This document shows positions 1 to 10,536 of a stretch of DNA of 64,000 bases, in pieces. The notes beneath the pieces are model-generated. The model did not search any database. It saw only the letters and a program-made list of their open reading frames with translations, and was not told where the DNA came from. Every line of letters starts with the position of its first letter. Position 1 is the stretch's first letter. Source of the stretch: Microbacteriaceae bacterium. Lineage in GTDB: Bacteria; Actinomycetota; Actinomycetes; Actinomycetales; Microbacteriaceae. Position numbers and translations under genes: made by a program. The DNA lies in the NCBI GenBank assembly GCA_019638805.1, contig JAHBTA010000002.1:434001-498000 (forward strand), read 5' to 3'.

Positions 1-8
1 GCCCCGGC

Positions 9-18
9 TCACCTCCTT
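9..18 (-). promoter_or_regulatory. Shine-Dalgarno of a gene beyond the left edge
   Basis: On the minus strand these ten bases read AAGGAGGTGA, a full complement of the 16S rRNA 3' end. They lie 8 nt before the window edge and directly after the rdgB stop codon, so a further minus-strand gene probably starts just outside the window and belongs to the murI-rph-rdgB transcript. Confidence 0.6.
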
Positions 19-26
19 AGTGGGCC

Positions 27-605
27 TCAGCCGTAGCGCTCGCGCAGAACCCCGATGAGCGCCCCGAATGCGCGAGCGCGGTGGCTGATCGCGTTCTTCT
101 GCTCGGCCGTGAGCTCGGCGCTGGCCACCTCGAGCCCCTCCGGACGGAAGACCGGGTCATAGCCGAAACCCCCCGCGCCGGCGGGCGCCGTGAGGACGCT
201 TCCGGGCCAGATGCCCAGCTCCACGTGTTCGAAGCCGCCGTCCACGAGCGCGGCGGCGCACTGGAAGTCGGCCGCGCGATCCGTCACGCCCTGCAACTGC
301 TCCAGCAGGTGGGCGACATTGTCGGCGTCGACGCGGGTGCCCGCGTAGCGTGCCGAGTGGATGCCGGGGGCACCCCCCAGCGCCCCCACCGAGATCCCGG
401 AGTCGTCCGCGATCGCGGGGAGCCCGGTGTGCTCGGCCGCCGCCCGCGCCTTGATGAGCGCGTTCTCGGCGAACGTCGTGCCGTCCTCCACCGGTTCAGG
501 GCCGTCGTAGCCGATGAGCTCGTGCGGGCCGAGGCGGTCGCCGAGGATCGCGCGCAGCTCCTGGACCTTGTGCGCGTTGTGGGTCGCGAGCACGAAGGTG
601 CTCAC
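27..605 (-). CDS. rdgB: Non-canonical purine NTP pyrophosphatase (RdgB/HAM1)
   Basis: Predicted 192-residue cytosolic housecleaning enzyme that hydrolyses dITP, ITP and XTP to monophosphates, keeping deaminated purines out of DNA and RNA. The HAM1 signature is clear: it opens with [16 protein letters not shown], has an ADDSGI segment with the catalytic acidic residues, the [13 protein letters not shown] segment, a GYDPVF motif, and a C-terminal SHRARA motif. The GTG start at 605 overlaps the rph stop by 4 bp (GTGA), so translation is probably coupled. Length is normal for the family (about 190-200 aa). Third known gene of the murI-rph-rdgB operon. Confidence 0.95.
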   Translation of the reverse strand: MSTFVLATHNAHKVQELRAILGDRLGPHELIGYDGPEPVEDGTTFAENALIKARAAAEHTGLPAIADDSGISVGALGGAPGIHSARYAGTRVDADNVAHLLEQLQGVTDRAADFQCAAALVDGGFEHVELGIWPGSVLTAPAGAGGFGYDPVFRPEGLEVASAELTAEQKNAISHRARAFGALIGVLRERYG

Positions 606-1348
606 GCGGTCTCCGGCGCAGGGACGGCGAGCACCTCGGCCTGGATGCGCGCCAGTTCGGTCGTGCCGCCCAGTGCCAGGTCCAGGAGCGCGTCGAGCTC
701 GCGCCGGTCGAAGGGCGCGCCCTCCGCGGTGCCCTGCACCTCGACGAACAGACCGCGTCCCGTGACCACGACGTTCATGTCGGTCTCGGCGCGCACGTCC
801 TCCGTGTACATGAGATCCAGCAGCGGCTCGCCGTCGATGATGCCGACGCTCACCGCGGCGACCGAGTCGATGAGCGCGGTGGCCTTCTTCCCGATGAAGC
901 CCTTGTCGCGGCCCCACTCGATCGCGTCGGCGAGCGCGACGTAGGCGCCGGTGATCGCGGCGGTGCGCGTTCCGCCGTCGGCCTGCAGAACGTCGCAGTC
1001 GATCACAATGGTGTTCTCACCCAGCGCCTTGGTGTCGATGACGGCCCGCAGGCTCCGGCCGACCAGGCGCGAGATCTCGTGCGTGCGGCCGCCGATGCGG
1101 CCCTTGACGCTCTCGCGGTCCATGCGCTCGTTGGTCGAGCGCGGCAGCATGGCGTATTCGGCCGTGACCCAGCCCTTGCCCTTGCCGGTCAGCCAGCGCG
1201 GTACCCCATTGGTGAAGCTCGCCGTGCACAGCACCTTCGTGCCGCCGAACGAGACGAGCGCGCTGCCCTCGGCCTGGGCGCTCCAGCCGCGTTCGATGGT
1301 CACCGGACGCAGCTGGTCGGGGGCGCGTCCGTCGGCTCGGGTGCTCAT
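602..1348 (-). CDS. rph: Ribonuclease PH
   Basis: 248-residue phosphorolytic 3'-5' exoribonuclease that trims the 3' ends of tRNA precursors using inorganic phosphate. Family hallmarks visible: [19 protein letters not shown] at the N-terminus, [12 protein letters not shown], the [16 protein letters not shown] stretch, [23 protein letters not shown], and [11 protein letters not shown] near the C-terminus. Start ATG at 1348 overlaps the murI stop as ATGA, and the 3' end overlaps rdgB by 4 bp. The murI-rph-rdgB order is common in actinobacteria. Confidence 0.96.
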   Translation of the reverse strand: MSTRADGRAPDQLRPVTIERGWSAQAEGSALVSFGGTKVLCTASFTNGVPRWLTGKGKGWVTAEYAMLPRSTNERMDRESVKGRIGGRTHEISRLVGRSLRAVIDTKALGENTIVIDCDVLQADGGTRTAAITGAYVALADAIEWGRDKGFIGKKATALIDSVAAVSVGIIDGEPLLDLMYTEDVRAETDMNVVVTGRGLFVEVQGTAEGAPFDRRELDALLDLALGGTTELARIQAEVLAVPAPETA

Positions 1349-2205
1349 GGGGTCCTCTCGGTGGGGGTGGGGATGGTCAGCGCGCCGGTCGGGAACGCCT
1401 CGACGTGCCGCACCTCCGGCCCGAGGAAGCGGTGCGCGAGGGTGCGGAAGGCGTCCGCGTCGTCGCCCGTCGACTCGAATCGGTGCGCGGGCGGCGTCGC
1501 CGCGATGCGCTCGAGGCCGTGCGAGACCAGCGTGCGGTAGACGTCGGCCGCGGTCTCGTCGGCGCTCGACACGAGCCGCACGTCGGGCCCGATGACGTAC
1601 TGGATGGCCGCCGACATGAGCGGGTAGTGCGTGCAGCCCAGCACGAGGGTGTCGATGTCGGCGTCGCGCAGCGGTGCGAGGTACTCGTCGGCGACCGAGA
1701 GCAGTTCGGGGCCGCTCGTCACGCCCGCCTCGACGAACTCCACGAATCGCGGGCAGGGGCGCGTGAACAGGGACAGTCCGTCGGCGGCGGCGAAGGCATC
1801 CTCGTAGGCGCGACTCTGGATCGTGCCGGCCGTTCCGATCACGCCGACCCGGCCGTTCCGGGTCGTGCGCACCGCGGCACGCACGGCGGGCTGGATGACC
1901 TCGACGACCGGGATGCCGCTGGCGGCCGTGTAGCGCTCGCGGGCATCGCGCAGCATGGCCGCGCTGGCCGTGTTGCAGGCGATCACGAGCGCCTTGACCC
2001 CCTGCGCGACGAGGTCGTCGAGCACCGCGAGCGCGTGCGCACGCACCTGCGCGATGGGGAGGGGACCGTAGGGCCCGTTGGCGGTGTCGCCCACGTAGAG
2101 GATCGCCTCGTTGGGGAGCTGATCCAGGATGGCCCGCGCCACGGTGAGGCCGCCGACCCCGCTGTCGAAGACGCCGATGGGGGCGTTCGTCGGGGCGGCA
2201 TCCAC
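1345..2205 (-). CDS. murI: Glutamate racemase
   Basis: 286-residue cofactor-independent racemase making D-glutamate for peptidoglycan. Visible motifs: [15 protein letters not shown] with the first catalytic-site Asp/Ser, [11 protein letters not shown], the first catalytic Cys in [10 protein letters not shown], and the second in [13 protein letters not shown] start at 2205 chosen because it is preceded by TAGGCT with a 7-nt gap and because the upstream in-frame residues (to 2289) do not resemble the family. First gene of the operon leading into rph and rdgB. Confidence 0.95.
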   Translation of the reverse strand: MDAAPTNAPIGVFDSGVGGLTVARAILDQLPNEAILYVGDTANGPYGPLPIAQVRAHALAVLDDLVAQGVKALVIACNTASAAMLRDARERYTAASGIPVVEVIQPAVRAAVRTTRNGRVGVIGTAGTIQSRAYEDAFAAADGLSLFTRPCPRFVEFVEAGVTSGPELLSVADEYLAPLRDADIDTLVLGCTHYPLMSAAIQYVIGPDVRLVSSADETAADVYRTLVSHGLERIAATPPAHRFESTGDDADAFRTLAHRFLGPEVRHVEAFPTGALTIPTPTERTP

Positions 2206-2212
2206 GGGTCCG

Positions 2213-2218
2213 AGCCTA
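2213..2218 (-). promoter_or_regulatory. Candidate leaderless -10 element of murI
   Basis: TAGGCT on the minus strand with 7 nt between its last T and the murI GTG. Transcription would begin at or next to the start codon; no Shine-Dalgarno is seen. Confidence 0.5.
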
Positions 2219-2248
2219 CCCGCGCGGTCCGGGCTCGACGCCGGGTCA

Positions 2249-2254
2249 TAGGCT
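2249..2254 (+). promoter_or_regulatory. Candidate leaderless -10 element of pncB
   Basis: TAGGCT on the plus strand, 7 nt before the pncB ATG; no ribosome-binding site is visible in that gap. Confidence 0.5.
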
Positions 2255-2261
2255 CGTTGCC

Positions 2262-3587
2262 ATGCCGACCGCGCCGACCGCATCCGCACCCCACCCGCCG
2301 ACCGGGCTGCTCACCGATCGCTACGAGCTGACCATGGTGGACGCGACCCTGCGCGACGGGCGCGGTGACCGCCGCAGCGTGTTCGAGCTCTTCGCGAGGC
2401 GCCTGCCGACCGGGCGGCGCTACGGCGTCGTGGCGGGGACGGGGCGACTGCTCGAGCTGCTGCAGGACTTCCGCTTCGGTCCGGACGAGCTGAGCTGGCT
2501 GAAGCGCGAGAAGGTGGTCTCGGCCGAGACCCTCGACTGGCTCGAGACGTATCGCTTCTCGGGGACGATCCGCGGGTACCGCGAGGGCGAGCTGTACTTC
2601 CCCGGCTCGCCGTTGCTCGTGGTCGAGGGCACCTTCGCCGAAGCCGTCGTGCTGGAGACCATCGCGCTGAGCGTGCTCAACTACGACTCGGCCGTCGCGT
2701 CGGCCGCCGCCCGCATGGTCTCGGCGGCCGAGGGGCGGCCGCTGGCCGAGATGGGATCGCGCCGCACGGGCGAGCGCTCGGCCGTCGCCGCCGCGCGCGC
2801 GGCCTACATCGCCGGGTTCGCGGCATCCTCGAACCTGGAGGCCGGCCGCACCTGGGGCGTGCCGACCATGGGCACCGCCGCGCACTCGTTCACGCTGCTG
2901 CATGACACCGAGGAGGAGGCGTTCGCCGCCCAGGTGGCCGCGATGGGCCCGGGCACGACCCTGCTGGTCGACACCTACGACATCGCCGAGGGGGTCGCGA
3001 CCGCCGTGCGCGTGGCGGGACCCGAGCTCGGCGCGGTGCGCATCGACTCGGGCGACCTGGCGGTCGTCGTGCGCGAGGTGCGCGCGCAGCTGGACTCCCT
3101 GGGCGCGACCGGCACCCGCATCACGGTCACCAACGACCTCGACGAGCACGCCATCGCGGCGCTGCGGTCGGCGCCCGTGGACTCGTACGGGGTGGGCACC
3201 TCGCTCGTGACCGGGTCGGGCGCGCCCGCCGCCGGCATGGTCTACAAGCTGGTCGCGCACATCGACGACGACGGCACCTGGCGCGCGGTCGGCAAGAAGT
3301 CCGACGGGAAGACCAATGTGGGCGGCCGCAAGCAGCCCGTGCGCGCCCTGGATGCCGGGGTCGCCCGATCCGAGGACATCTGGGTCGAGGACCCGCCCGT
3401 CGATTCCTCGGCGGGCCGGCCGCTGCTCGCCGACCTCATGGTCGACGGCGAGCTCGTCCCCGGTCACACCGGGGCCGCGGGCGTCGAGGCCGCGCGCGCG
3501 CATCACGCCGCCGCGATCGCGGAGCTTCCCCCCGAAGCGTTCGCCCTCTCCCGCGGCGAGCCGGTCCTGCCGACGCGCTACCTCTGA
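2262..3587 (+). CDS. pncB: Nicotinate phosphoribosyltransferase
   Basis: 441-residue enzyme converting nicotinate plus PRPP (with ATP) to nicotinate mononucleotide in NAD salvage. Recognisable segments: [11 protein letters not shown] at the N-terminus, [11 protein letters not shown], the [11 protein letters not shown] segment, [28 protein letters not shown] carrying the phosphorylated-His region, RIDSGDLA, and [21 protein letters not shown] near the active site. Single-gene unit divergent from murI, convergent with the DUF3039 gene. Confidence 0.95.
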   Translation: MPTAPTASAPHPPTGLLTDRYELTMVDATLRDGRGDRRSVFELFARRLPTGRRYGVVAGTGRLLELLQDFRFGPDELSWLKREKVVSAETLDWLETYRFSGTIRGYREGELYFPGSPLLVVEGTFAEAVVLETIALSVLNYDSAVASAAARMVSAAEGRPLAEMGSRRTGERSAVAAARAAYIAGFAASSNLEAGRTWGVPTMGTAAHSFTLLHDTEEEAFAAQVAAMGPGTTLLVDTYDIAEGVATAVRVAGPELGAVRIDSGDLAVVVREVRAQLDSLGATGTRITVTNDLDEHAIAALRSAPVDSYGVGTSLVTGSGAPAAGMVYKLVAHIDDDGTWRAVGKKSDGKTNVGGRKQPVRALDAGVARSEDIWVEDPPVDSSAGRPLLADLMVDGELVPGHTGAAGVEAARAHHAAAIAELPPEAFALSRGEPVLPTRYL

Positions 3588-3628
3588 GCGGGGGCGCCCG
3601 ACCTCCGGATCTTCCCGACCCCGGGTAC

Positions 3629-3925
3629 TCAGGGGCGCAGGCGCTCGTAGATCTTCTTGCACTCCGGGCAGACCGGGAACTTCTCCGGGTCGCGACCGGG
3701 CACCCACACCTTGCCGCACAGGGCGCGCACGGGCTTGCCGGTGACGGCGCTCTCGACGATCTTGTCCTTCTGCACGTAGTGCGCGAAGCGATCGTGGTCG
3801 CCGTCTTCGAGCTGCTCCTTCTCCAGCAGCTCCTGCAGCTCGCGCTCGAGCACGTCGGTGCCCGCGCCGCCGCCGGAACCGGGGTCGCCGGGGGCCGTGG
3901 GTTCGCTCATGGACGGGGTGCTCAT
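3629..3925 (-). CDS. DUF3039 family small protein
   Basis: 98-residue soluble protein of unknown function matching the actinobacterial DUF3039 family. After a Gly/Pro-rich N-terminus and a Leu/Glu helix (LERELQELLEKEQLE) the conserved part reads DHDRFAHYVQKDKI, then ALCGKVWVP and a CPECKKIYE knuckle. The single Cys of ALCGK plus the CPEC pair could bind metal. Starts 3 nt after the stop of the upstream exporter membrane gene, so it is the last gene of that minus-strand operon. Met at 3910 is an alternative start. Confidence 0.9.
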   Translation of the reverse strand: MSTPSMSEPTAPGDPGSGGGAGTDVLERELQELLEKEQLEDGDHDRFAHYVQKDKIVESAVTGKPVRALCGKVWVPGRDPEKFPVCPECKKIYERLRP

Positions 3926-3928
3926 ACC

Positions 3929-5523
3929 TCAGTGTCGCATGGTGAAGGCCAGCAGCTCCGGGGCCCGGCGATCGAAGGAGGTGCCGCCCACGCGGATCCC
4001 GATGAAGAGCGCGATGAGCCCGGCCTGAATGCCCAGCAGCAGCGAGATCCAGTTCCATGGCGCGCTCTGGTCGAGCAGCCACATGACCGCGGCGAACCCG
4101 GCGGGCGCGCCGACCACCAGAGTCGCCAGAAGCGCGAGGGCCTGCGCGCCCGACCCCGTGCTGCCCTGCACCTGCGGCTGCTGGAAGGCGGGGTCGCCGG
4201 GGCGCGGCGCGGCGTACGGGAAGCGGGAGGAGATCCCGCTGCTCACGCCCACGCCTCCCAGGAGCAGCGCCAGCCCCACCCCCACGACGGCGGGCAGGAT
4301 GCGGGGGTCGCCATGCGCCCACGCCGTCAGTGGCGCTCCCACGACCAGCAATATCGCGCCGAGCGCGAGCGGCGGAACGATGCGCCCGGTGCGGTCGTGC
4401 GATCCGCGGGTCTGCGCGGCGACGTGCGACCACATCGCGGTGTGGTCGTAGGCGATGTCGTTGTGCGTGGTCGACGCGGCGACCAGCACGAGCATGATGG
4501 GCAGCGGCAGCAGCGACCACCACGCGATGGGCATCCCGCTGAGCAGCCCCGCCAATGCGATGACGATCGGGATGAAGGGCAGGAACCCGAGCACCGCACG
4601 GTAGCGGGGGTCGCGCACCCAGTAGGTGAGGCTGCGCGCCGCGATCGACCCGGTCGGGGTCGAGGGCAGGCGGCGGAACCAGCCGGGGACACCACCGCGT
4701 CGCTCGACCGGGATGCGCCGCGTCGGGCGGAACGCCATGCGCACGGCGATGAACCAGAGGATCAGCAGCACGGCCGCGACGATCGCGCCCACGATGATCG
4801 CCTGCGGGCCGAGCGGCTCCTGTCGGAACAGCGTGAACGACGGGGCCGCCCACAGTGCGCCCAGCGGTGTCCACTGCAGCACCTGCGAGACCTCCTCGGT
4901 GTGCACGAAACCCGAGAGTTTGAGCAGGCCGACGGCGAACGTCCGGAAGCGCTCGGGAGGCTCGGCCGCGATGCGGGGGACGAGCGTCGCCGCGACCACG
5001 AGCGCGCCGATCAGCAGCACGGGCACGCCGACGACGCGCACGCGCCGGCTCCACCGCTCCCACTTCGCGAGCGCGGACCCCGCGGCCACCCCCAGCCGGA
5101 TCGAGAGCACACCCTGCAGGAACAGGAGGGGCGCCGCGAGCTGCGCGAGCCGCACCGACTCGGGATCGCTCCACGCCCAGGTCGGCGCCCAGGCGATGGG
5201 CGCGAAGAGCAGGGTCGGCCCGACGAGCGTGAAGACCAGCAGGACGATGGCGACGCTGCCCCACCGGATGCGGAACCCTCGCAGGCCGCGCGGGTCCAGT
5301 AGCTCCTGCCGCACGACCATGAACGGCACCAGGAATGCCGCGAGGCTCAGGAACGACCCGGTGTTGATGACGACCCGCCGCACGTACTCGTCGTCCATCC
5401 CGTGCAAAGTGCGCGCGCCGATGGCGATGACGAGCACGACGACGACCGCGAACGCGAGGCCGATGCCGCTCGCGATCACATGCCCGAGCGGACGACGGAA
5501 GCCGTTGGCGAAGAGCCGCAGCT

Positions 5524-5548
<25 letters not shown>
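3929..5548 (-). CDS. ABC exporter membrane subunit, about 12 TM segments
   Basis: 539-residue integral membrane protein with about a dozen hydrophobic segments (for example [15 protein letters not shown] near the N-terminus and [20 protein letters not shown] in the second half), partner of the ATPase encoded immediately upstream. GTG start at 5548 lies inside the ATPase gene (25-bp overlap), so translation is probably coupled. A family name is not obvious; it resembles large two-half ABC-2-type permeases of actinobacteria. The substrate cannot be read from sequence. Confidence 0.85.
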
Positions 5549-7101
<1,553 letters not shown>

Positions 7102-7107
7102 CGGACA

Positions 7108-7113
7108 ACCGTA
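7108..7113 (-). promoter_or_regulatory. Candidate leaderless -10 of the EP-repeat ABC operon
   Basis: Minus-strand TACGGT, 6 nt before the GTG at 7101. No Shine-Dalgarno between. Confidence 0.5.
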
Positions 7114-7208
7114 TCAAGGCGCATCCGCCTGAGAGACACTCACGACGGTCGATGTCACGATACGAGAACGGATGCCCGGGCATCCCCTGAACCGCGCAGA
7201 CCGGTCCG

Positions 7209-7314
7209 TAGAATGACACAAGCACAAAGGTGTGTCCTTTAGTCGGCGCGCGCGTTAACAACGGGTGAATTCCCGCGGCTCGCGCCTCCACGCAAGAACA
7301 AGGAGACATCAGCG
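7209..7314 (+). promoter_or_regulatory. Promoter and structured 5' leader of the nucleotidyltransferase gene
   Basis: A TAGAAT -10 hexamer (7209-7214) implies a transcript start near 7221 and a leader of about 95 nt. Right at its 5' end lies the perfect hairpin AAAGG-TGTGT-CCTTT (7226-7240), nested in a wider GACACA/TGTGTC pairing (7215-7236). A Shine-Dalgarno AAGGAG lies at 7299-7304, ten nt before the ATG. The hairpin could stabilise the mRNA or serve as an operator. Confidence 0.5.
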
Positions 7315-8007
7315 ATGACCACTCAGATCGTGATCCTCGCCGCAGGCATGGGCAGCCGCCTCGGGCGCTCCCTCCCCAAGCCCCTGACCGAGCTCAGCGA
7401 CGGCCGCAGCATCATGCAGCAGCAGTTCGACAACATCCACCAGGCGTTCGGCCGCGACGTGAACGTGACGATCGTCGTCGGTTACAAGCTCGAGCACATC
7501 ATCGAGGCCTTCCCGAACGCCGACTACGTCTACAACGAGCAGTACGACCAGACCAACACCTCCAAGAGCCTGCTGCGCGCGCTGCAGTCCACGAAGGACG
7601 GCGGTGTGCTCTGGATGAACGGCGACGTGGTCTTCGACCCCGAGGCTCTGGTGCGGGCGGGCGACCTGGTCGCCGCGGACCGCAGCTTCGTGAGCGTCAA
7701 CACCGCCAAGGTCTCCGACGAGGAGGTCAAGTACACGACCGACGCCGAGGGGTTCATCAAGGAGCTGTCGAAGACGGTCGTCGGCGGGCTCGGTGAGGCC
7801 GTCGGCATCAACTACGTGTCCGGTCGCGACAAGGCGGCGCTCGTGCGGCACCTGTCCAAGGTCAACGATCAGGACTACTTCGAGCGCGGCATCGAGCTCG
7901 CGATCGAGAACGACGGAGTCCGCTTCGAGCCGGTCGACATCTCCGACCTGTACGCGGTCGAGGTCGACTTCGCCGAGGATCTCGAGCGGGCCAACCTCTT
8001 CGTCTGA
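7315..8007 (+). CDS. Sugar/alcohol-phosphate nucleotidyltransferase (LicC/MobA-like fold)
   Basis: 230-residue NTP-transferase-fold protein. Signature at residues 4-22: IVILAAGMGSRLG followed by PKPL, the nucleotide-binding loop; WMNGDVVFD supplies the metal-binding Asp; YFERGIE and a C-terminal EVDFAEDLERAN (second metal-site Asp) complete the LicC-like pattern. It would activate a phosphorylated alcohol or sugar with CTP or another NTP. Its position ahead of a TagGH exporter and CDP-glycerol-type transferases suggests a precursor for a wall polymer; the substrate (choline, glycerol, ribitol or sugar phosphate) is not determinable here. Monocistronic, with its own strong hairpin terminator. 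Confidence 0.8.
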   Translation: MTTQIVILAAGMGSRLGRSLPKPLTELSDGRSIMQQQFDNIHQAFGRDVNVTIVVGYKLEHIIEAFPNADYVYNEQYDQTNTSKSLLRALQSTKDGGVLWMNGDVVFDPEALVRAGDLVAADRSFVSVNTAKVSDEEVKYTTDAEGFIKELSKTVVGGLGEAVGINYVSGRDKAALVRHLSKVNDQDYFERGIELAIENDGVRFEPVDISDLYAVEVDFAEDLERANLFV

Positions 8008-8011
8008 GTCT

Positions 8012-8051
8012 TTCGCCGGCGCGGGCTGCCACAGGGCCCCGCGCCGGCGAA
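8012..8051 (+). terminator. Hairpin terminator after the nucleotidyltransferase gene
   Basis: Perfect 14-bp stem (TTCGCCGGCGCGGG paired with its complement) and 12-nt loop, starting 5 nt after the stop, followed by TCTTATTCC. The T-tract is imperfect but the stem is very stable. Confidence 0.8.
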
Positions 8052-8083
8052 TCTTATTCCGCCGTGCTTCCCAGGGCCCCCAG

Positions 8084-8089
8084 TAGATT
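8084..8089 (+). promoter_or_regulatory. Candidate leaderless -10 of the tagGH-like operon
   Basis: TAGATT, 6 nt before the GTG at 8096, located after the 8012-8051 terminator, so the exporter has its own promoter. Confidence 0.5.
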
Positions 8090-8095
8090 GTTCGC

Positions 8096-8896
8096 GTGAC
8101 CTCGCCCGCGCTGACCACCCGCGCGTGGTCCCCGTTCGCGCGGTACCGGCGCTCGCTGTGGCTTCTGACCACGCGCGACCTGCGCGTGCGCTACTCGACC
8201 TCGTTCCTGGGTTACCTGTGGTCGATCCTCGACCCGCTGGTCATGGCGGCCATCTACTGGTTCGTCTTCACGCAGGTCTTCACCCGCCCGGTCGGCACCG
8301 AGCCCTACATCGTCTTCCTGCTGTGCGGGCTGCTGCCGTGGATGTGGTTCACCGGTTCGGTCTCGGATGCGACGGTCGCCTTCACCCGTGAGGCGAAGCT
8401 CGTGCGCTCCACCACCATCCCGCGCACCATCTGGGTCGCGCGGCTCGTGCTGAGCAAGGGCATCGAGTTCGTGGCGGCTCTGCCCGTGCTCGCCGTCTTC
8501 GCGATCGTGAATGGGGCGAGCGTGAACTGGCAGCTCGTGTATTTCGTCCCCGCCATCCTGATTCAGACGGTGCTCACGCTCGGGATCGGGCTCATCGTCG
8601 CGCCGCTCGTGGTGTTCTTCCGCGATCTGGAGCGCGCCATCCGGCTGGCCCTGCGGTTCGTGTTCTACGCCTCGCCCATCATCTACGGGCTGCACGACCT
8701 GGCTCCGCTGGGGCTGGAGCGCGTGGGCGCGTTCAATCCGCTGGCCGGGATCTTCTCGCTGTACCGCTCCGGGTTCTTCCCCGAGCAGCTGGACTGGTTC
8801 GCGGTCGCCGTGAGTGCGGGCATGGCGGCGCTCGCGCTCGTGCTCGGCATCCTGGTGTTCCGGCGCACCATCCGCGCCGTGCTGAAGGAGATCTGA
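8096..8896 (+). CDS. Teichoic acid-type ABC exporter permease (TagG-like)
   Basis: 266-residue ABC-2 family permease with six predicted TM segments. Family signs: RDLRVRYSTSFLGYLWSILDPL amphipathic N-terminal entry, YIVFLLCGLLPWMWF, VVFFRDLERAIRLALRFVFYASPIIYG and the NPLAGIFSLYR motif typical of polysaccharide/teichoic-acid exporters. Its stop overlaps the start of the ATPase gene (TGATG). GTG at 8096 is supported by the -10 spacing. It would flip a lipid-linked wall polymer across the membrane with the TagH-like partner. Confidence 0.9.
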   Translation: MTSPALTTRAWSPFARYRRSLWLLTTRDLRVRYSTSFLGYLWSILDPLVMAAIYWFVFTQVFTRPVGTEPYIVFLLCGLLPWMWFTGSVSDATVAFTREAKLVRSTTIPRTIWVARLVLSKGIEFVAALPVLAVFAIVNGASVNWQLVYFVPAILIQTVLTLGIGLIVAPLVVFFRDLERAIRLALRFVFYASPIIYGLHDLAPLGLERVGAFNPLAGIFSLYRSGFFPEQLDWFAVAVSAGMAALALVLGILVFRRTIRAVLKEI

Positions 8897-9630
8897 TGAT
8901 CGGGTCGATCTCCGTCGAGGGGCTCGGGGTGCGCTTCAAGCGCAACCGGCTGTCGCGCCGCAACTTCAAGGATCTGTTCGCCGGGCGCAACCGCCGCACG
9001 CGGCCCGGCGAGTTCTGGGCGCTGCGCAACGTGTCGTTCCAGGTGCAGCCGGGCGAGGCGATCGGTGTGGTCGGCCGGAACGGCCAGGGCAAGTCGACAC
9101 TGCTCAAGCTCGTCGCGCAGGTGCTGCTGCCCGACGAGGGCGCCGTGACCGTGGATGGCGGCGTCGCCCCGCTCATCGAGATCACGGGCGGATTCGTCAA
9201 CGACCTGACCGTGCGCGAGAACGTGTACCTCACGGCGGGCCTGCACGGGATGTCGCACCGCGAGATCGACCAGCGCTACGACGAGATCATCGAGTTCGCC
9301 GAGCTGGAGGAGTTCACCCAGACCCCGTACAAGCACCTGTCCAGCGGCATGAAGGTGCGGCTGGCGTTCGCCGTCATCTCGCGGCTCGAGGAGCCGATCA
9401 TGCTCGTCGACGAGGTGCTGGCCGTGGGCGACAAGGCGTTCCGCGACAAGTGCTACACGCGCATCGAGGAGCTGCTGGCGGGCGGGCGCACGCTGTTCTT
9501 CGTGAGCCACAACGAGCGCGACCTGCTGCGGTTCTGCACGCGCGGGCTCTACCTCGACAAGGGCGCCCTCGTGCTGGATGCTCCGATCGCCGAGGTCGTG
9601 AAGCGCTACAACGCCGATTACGGTGGATGA
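8896..9630 (+). CDS. Teichoic acid-type ABC exporter ATPase (TagH-like)
   Basis: 244 residues. Walker A GRNGQGKST near residue 59, Q-loop region with GGFVNDLTVREN (characteristic of polysaccharide-export ATPases), signature HLSSGMKVRLAF near 140, Walker B PIMLVDEVLAVGD, and H-loop FVSHN. No long C-terminal sugar-binding domain like some Wzt proteins, so more TagH-like. ATG start overlaps the permease stop by one base. Confidence 0.92.
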   Translation: MIGSISVEGLGVRFKRNRLSRRNFKDLFAGRNRRTRPGEFWALRNVSFQVQPGEAIGVVGRNGQGKSTLLKLVAQVLLPDEGAVTVDGGVAPLIEITGGFVNDLTVRENVYLTAGLHGMSHREIDQRYDEIIEFAELEEFTQTPYKHLSSGMKVRLAFAVISRLEEPIMLVDEVLAVGDKAFRDKCYTRIEELLAGGRTLFFVSHNERDLLRFCTRGLYLDKGALVLDAPIAEVVKRYNADYGG

Positions 9631-10438
9631 GGTGGAGCCGCACGGCCAGAACCCGCGAGGCGCGGCGGCGCTCGACCGGCTGATGTCGGTGCAGCGCCCG
9701 CTCGTGCTGGCCCACATCCGGCGGATCCGCGCCCGGCGGCCGCATGCCACCCCGGACGAGGTGGTCGCGATCCTCGAGCGCCGCTACCTCACGGCGGTCA
9801 CGAGCGGCGGAGCCGCGGTCGGCGCGAGTTCGGCCATCCCCGCGGTCGGGACCGGCACGGCGCTCATCCTGTCCGGGGTCGAGACCGCCGGGTTCCTCGA
9901 GGCGAGCGCGCTGTTCGCCCAGTCGGTCACCGAGCTGCACGGGATCGCGGTGGTCGAACCGGAGCGCGCCCGGACCCTGGTCATGGCCCTCATGCTCGGC
10001 AGCGCGGGCCAGGATCTGCTCCAGCAGCTCGCGATCCAGGCGGCCGGTCAGGGGTCGCGCACGGCGTACTGGGGCGAGTTCGTGACCAGGAGCCTGCCCG
10101 GGCCCTCGTTCCGCTTCGTGGCGGAGCGCATCCGCCTGGCGTTCATCAAGCGCTTCGCGGCGACCCAGGGCGGGTCGGTGGTGGGCCGTCTGCTCCCGTT
10201 CGGGATCGGCGCGGTCATCGGGGGCACCGGCAACCACCTCATGGGCCGCAAGGTCATCGCCTCGGCGCGTGAGGCGTTCGGCCCGGCGCCCGTGGCTTTC
10301 CCGGCGTCGCTCGATGACCGGCCGCGCGGGGTGCCGCGCGCACCGCGCGAGGTGCGCGAGCGGAGGGGCATCCGGATCGTGGCGCCGAAGCGGCGGCAGC
10401 TTCCCCCCGCGCCGCCGAGCGCCGGTCCCGAGACGTAG
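9623..10438 (+). CDS. Uncharacterised protein with glycine-rich membrane segments (EcsC-like?)
   Basis: 271 residues, function not recognised. It has an N-terminal helical part (RPLVLAHIRRIRARRPHATP), two alanine/glycine-rich hydrophobic stretches (SGGAAVGASSAIPAVGTGTALIL near 57-80 and a GRLLPFGIGAVIGGTGNHLMG segment near 190-210) and a Pro/Arg-rich tail. The paired AAVGA..IPAVG pattern is reminiscent of EcsC-family proteins, which I cannot confirm. The GTG at 9623 lies within the 3' end of the ATPase gene; GTG at 9632 is an alternative. Co-directional with and probably co-transcribed with the exporter. Confidence 0.7.
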   Translation: MDEVEPHGQNPRGAAALDRLMSVQRPLVLAHIRRIRARRPHATPDEVVAILERRYLTAVTSGGAAVGASSAIPAVGTGTALILSGVETAGFLEASALFAQSVTELHGIAVVEPERARTLVMALMLGSAGQDLLQQLAIQAAGQGSRTAYWGEFVTRSLPGPSFRFVAERIRLAFIKRFAATQGGSVVGRLLPFGIGAVIGGTGNHLMGRKVIASAREAFGPAPVAFPASLDDRPRGVPRAPREVRERRGIRIVAPKRRQLPPAPPSAGPET

Positions 10439-10536
10439 GTACGCCTGGCCCCCTGGCCGGTGAGAGTGCACCCGTAACCGGTTGCGACCGTCGCGACTAG
10501 TCACGCCCGCACGCTCACTCGTGGTCGGGATGTCGT

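Noticed and set aside
1983..5264. Very long open frame (1093 codons) on the minus strand across several genes
   Set aside because: Arginine/alanine/proline-rich without domains; it runs antisense to pncB and out of frame with the exporter gene, as expected in 70% G+C DNA.
10439..10536. Terminator or element in the convergent gap after the unknown wall-island gene
   Set aside because: Only short partial pairings (AACCGGTT and similar); nothing above chance for this G+C content.
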